This document shows positions 42,066-42,376 of a DNA stretch of 42,376 nucleotides, piece by piece. Where the stretch lies: positions 86,040 through 128,415 of the forward strand of contig NZ_LNYU01000078.1 of assembly GCF_001468135.1 (NCBI RefSeq), written 5' to 3'. The notes under the pieces were generated by a model, which had not been told where the DNA came from, ran no database searches, and worked only from the letters and a program-made list of their open reading frames with translations. Origin of the DNA: Legionella santicrucis. Its GTDB lineage: Bacteria > Pseudomonadota > Gammaproteobacteria > Legionellales > Legionellaceae. Every line of letters begins with the position of its first letter. Position 1 is the first letter of the stretch. The position numbers and the translations under genes were made by a program.

Positions 42066-42376
42066 CTAAAAAAATGTCTCAGATTGATCATTGTATAGGC
42101 AATGGTTTTCATGGCATAGTGATGAAAGCTATGATGCTCAAACCGAAGAAGTAAGCGTTTGAATTTGTCCTCCAGGCAAAAACTCGTTCAATCGTACGAA
42201 ACCGCTCTTTAAAAATAGCTTTGTTGAACAAGCGCTTTCTTCCTCGCTTGGAACGTTTAGAGGCTATCCGGAAAGTCCCTGCCATTGACCTGTCTCTTGA
42301 TCACATCTCCATCAATTTGGTAGCTATCCTAAGTCCTTCAACTCGCTCTTGTAAACGGAACCATCCTTTCCAGATA
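42066..42376 (-). pseudogene. IS5-type transposase relic (3' part, frameshifted, runs off window)
   Basis: Minus strand reads GTFRIASKRSKRGRKRLFNK then AIFKERFRTIERVFAW; after a lost base at ~42170 it continues DKFKRLLLRFEHHSFHHYAM and KTIAYTMINLRHFF to a stop at 42066-42068. This is the C-terminus of an IS5-family DDE transposase, with the catalytic Glu region RTIERVFAW. Further upstream text (towards 42376) has extra stops, so it is decayed. The 269 bp between it and the DUF4116 gene show no gene. Confidence 0.72.

Noticed and set aside
1..42376. tRNA, rRNA, riboswitch or CRISPR loci
   Set aside because: Looked for by eye on both strands; no cloverleaf ends, rRNA motifs or known aptamer cores were seen, although short RNAs could be missed without a covariance search.

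Overview
The window looks like a chromosomal segment of a Legionella-type gammaproteobacterium. It is AT-rich, with ankyrin-repeat and protein-kinase-like proteins of the sort exported by Dot/Icm systems, a DUF4116-type protein, an EAL protein with a CSS-type sensor and several decayed insertion sequences. The genus assignment is inference from gene style; there is no rRNA or tRNA to anchor it.

Layout. 1-9.6 kb: three tandem copies (the first cut by the window edge) of a ~1,150-residue ankyrin protein gene, duplicated together with the spacer between copies. Each ends in 9-10 copies of an unusual 37-residue ankyrin variant. A frameshifted IS982-type transposase relic lies just beyond the array. 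10-16.8 kb: a small membrane protein, an MFS transporter, an EAL phosphodiesterase, an unrecognised 486-residue protein and a kinase-like protein. 16.9-24.6 kb: a FAD/Fe-S dehydrogenase, an aldehyde dehydrogenase, a small Cys-containing exported protein and, divergently, a large fusion of an extended SDR with SPW and VKOR-like membrane domains. 24.7-30.7 kb: a glutamate-synthase-like gene broken by one stop codon, then a seven-gene Mrp/Mbh-type cation antiporter operon lacking the large NuoL-like MrpA part. 30.8-39.7 kb: acetyl-CoA acetyltransferase, a broken acetolactate-synthase-like gene, a hypothetical protein, two SDR dehydrogenases, a truncated DUF1328 protein, a frameshifted PHA synthase and a CBS-pair protein. 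39.8-42.4 kb: an IS110 fragment fused to the tail of another gene, a DUF4116-type protein and an IS5-type relic.

How it fits together. The 17-40 kb part reads as a redox/stress/storage island: polyhydroxybutyrate-type enzymes (thiolase, SDRs, PhaC), NAD(P)-linked dehydrogenases, a CBS sensor and an ion antiporter. It is visibly eroding: gltB-like, alsS-like and phaC each carry simple lesions.

The least expected signal is in the intergenic DNA. The region at 35.81-36.02 kb is a fused copy of the upstream and downstream flanks of the SDR-SPW-VKOR gene at 22.0-24.5 kb, with the gene itself gone. A 46-bp relic at 34.46 kb matches the 3' end of the FAD/Fe-S dehydrogenase. A dyad, TAAGG-N4-CCTTA, recurs upstream of genes in this island and could be a shared operator. 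These three observations suggest that the two halves of the island derive from an ancient duplicated block that has since lost different genes in each copy.
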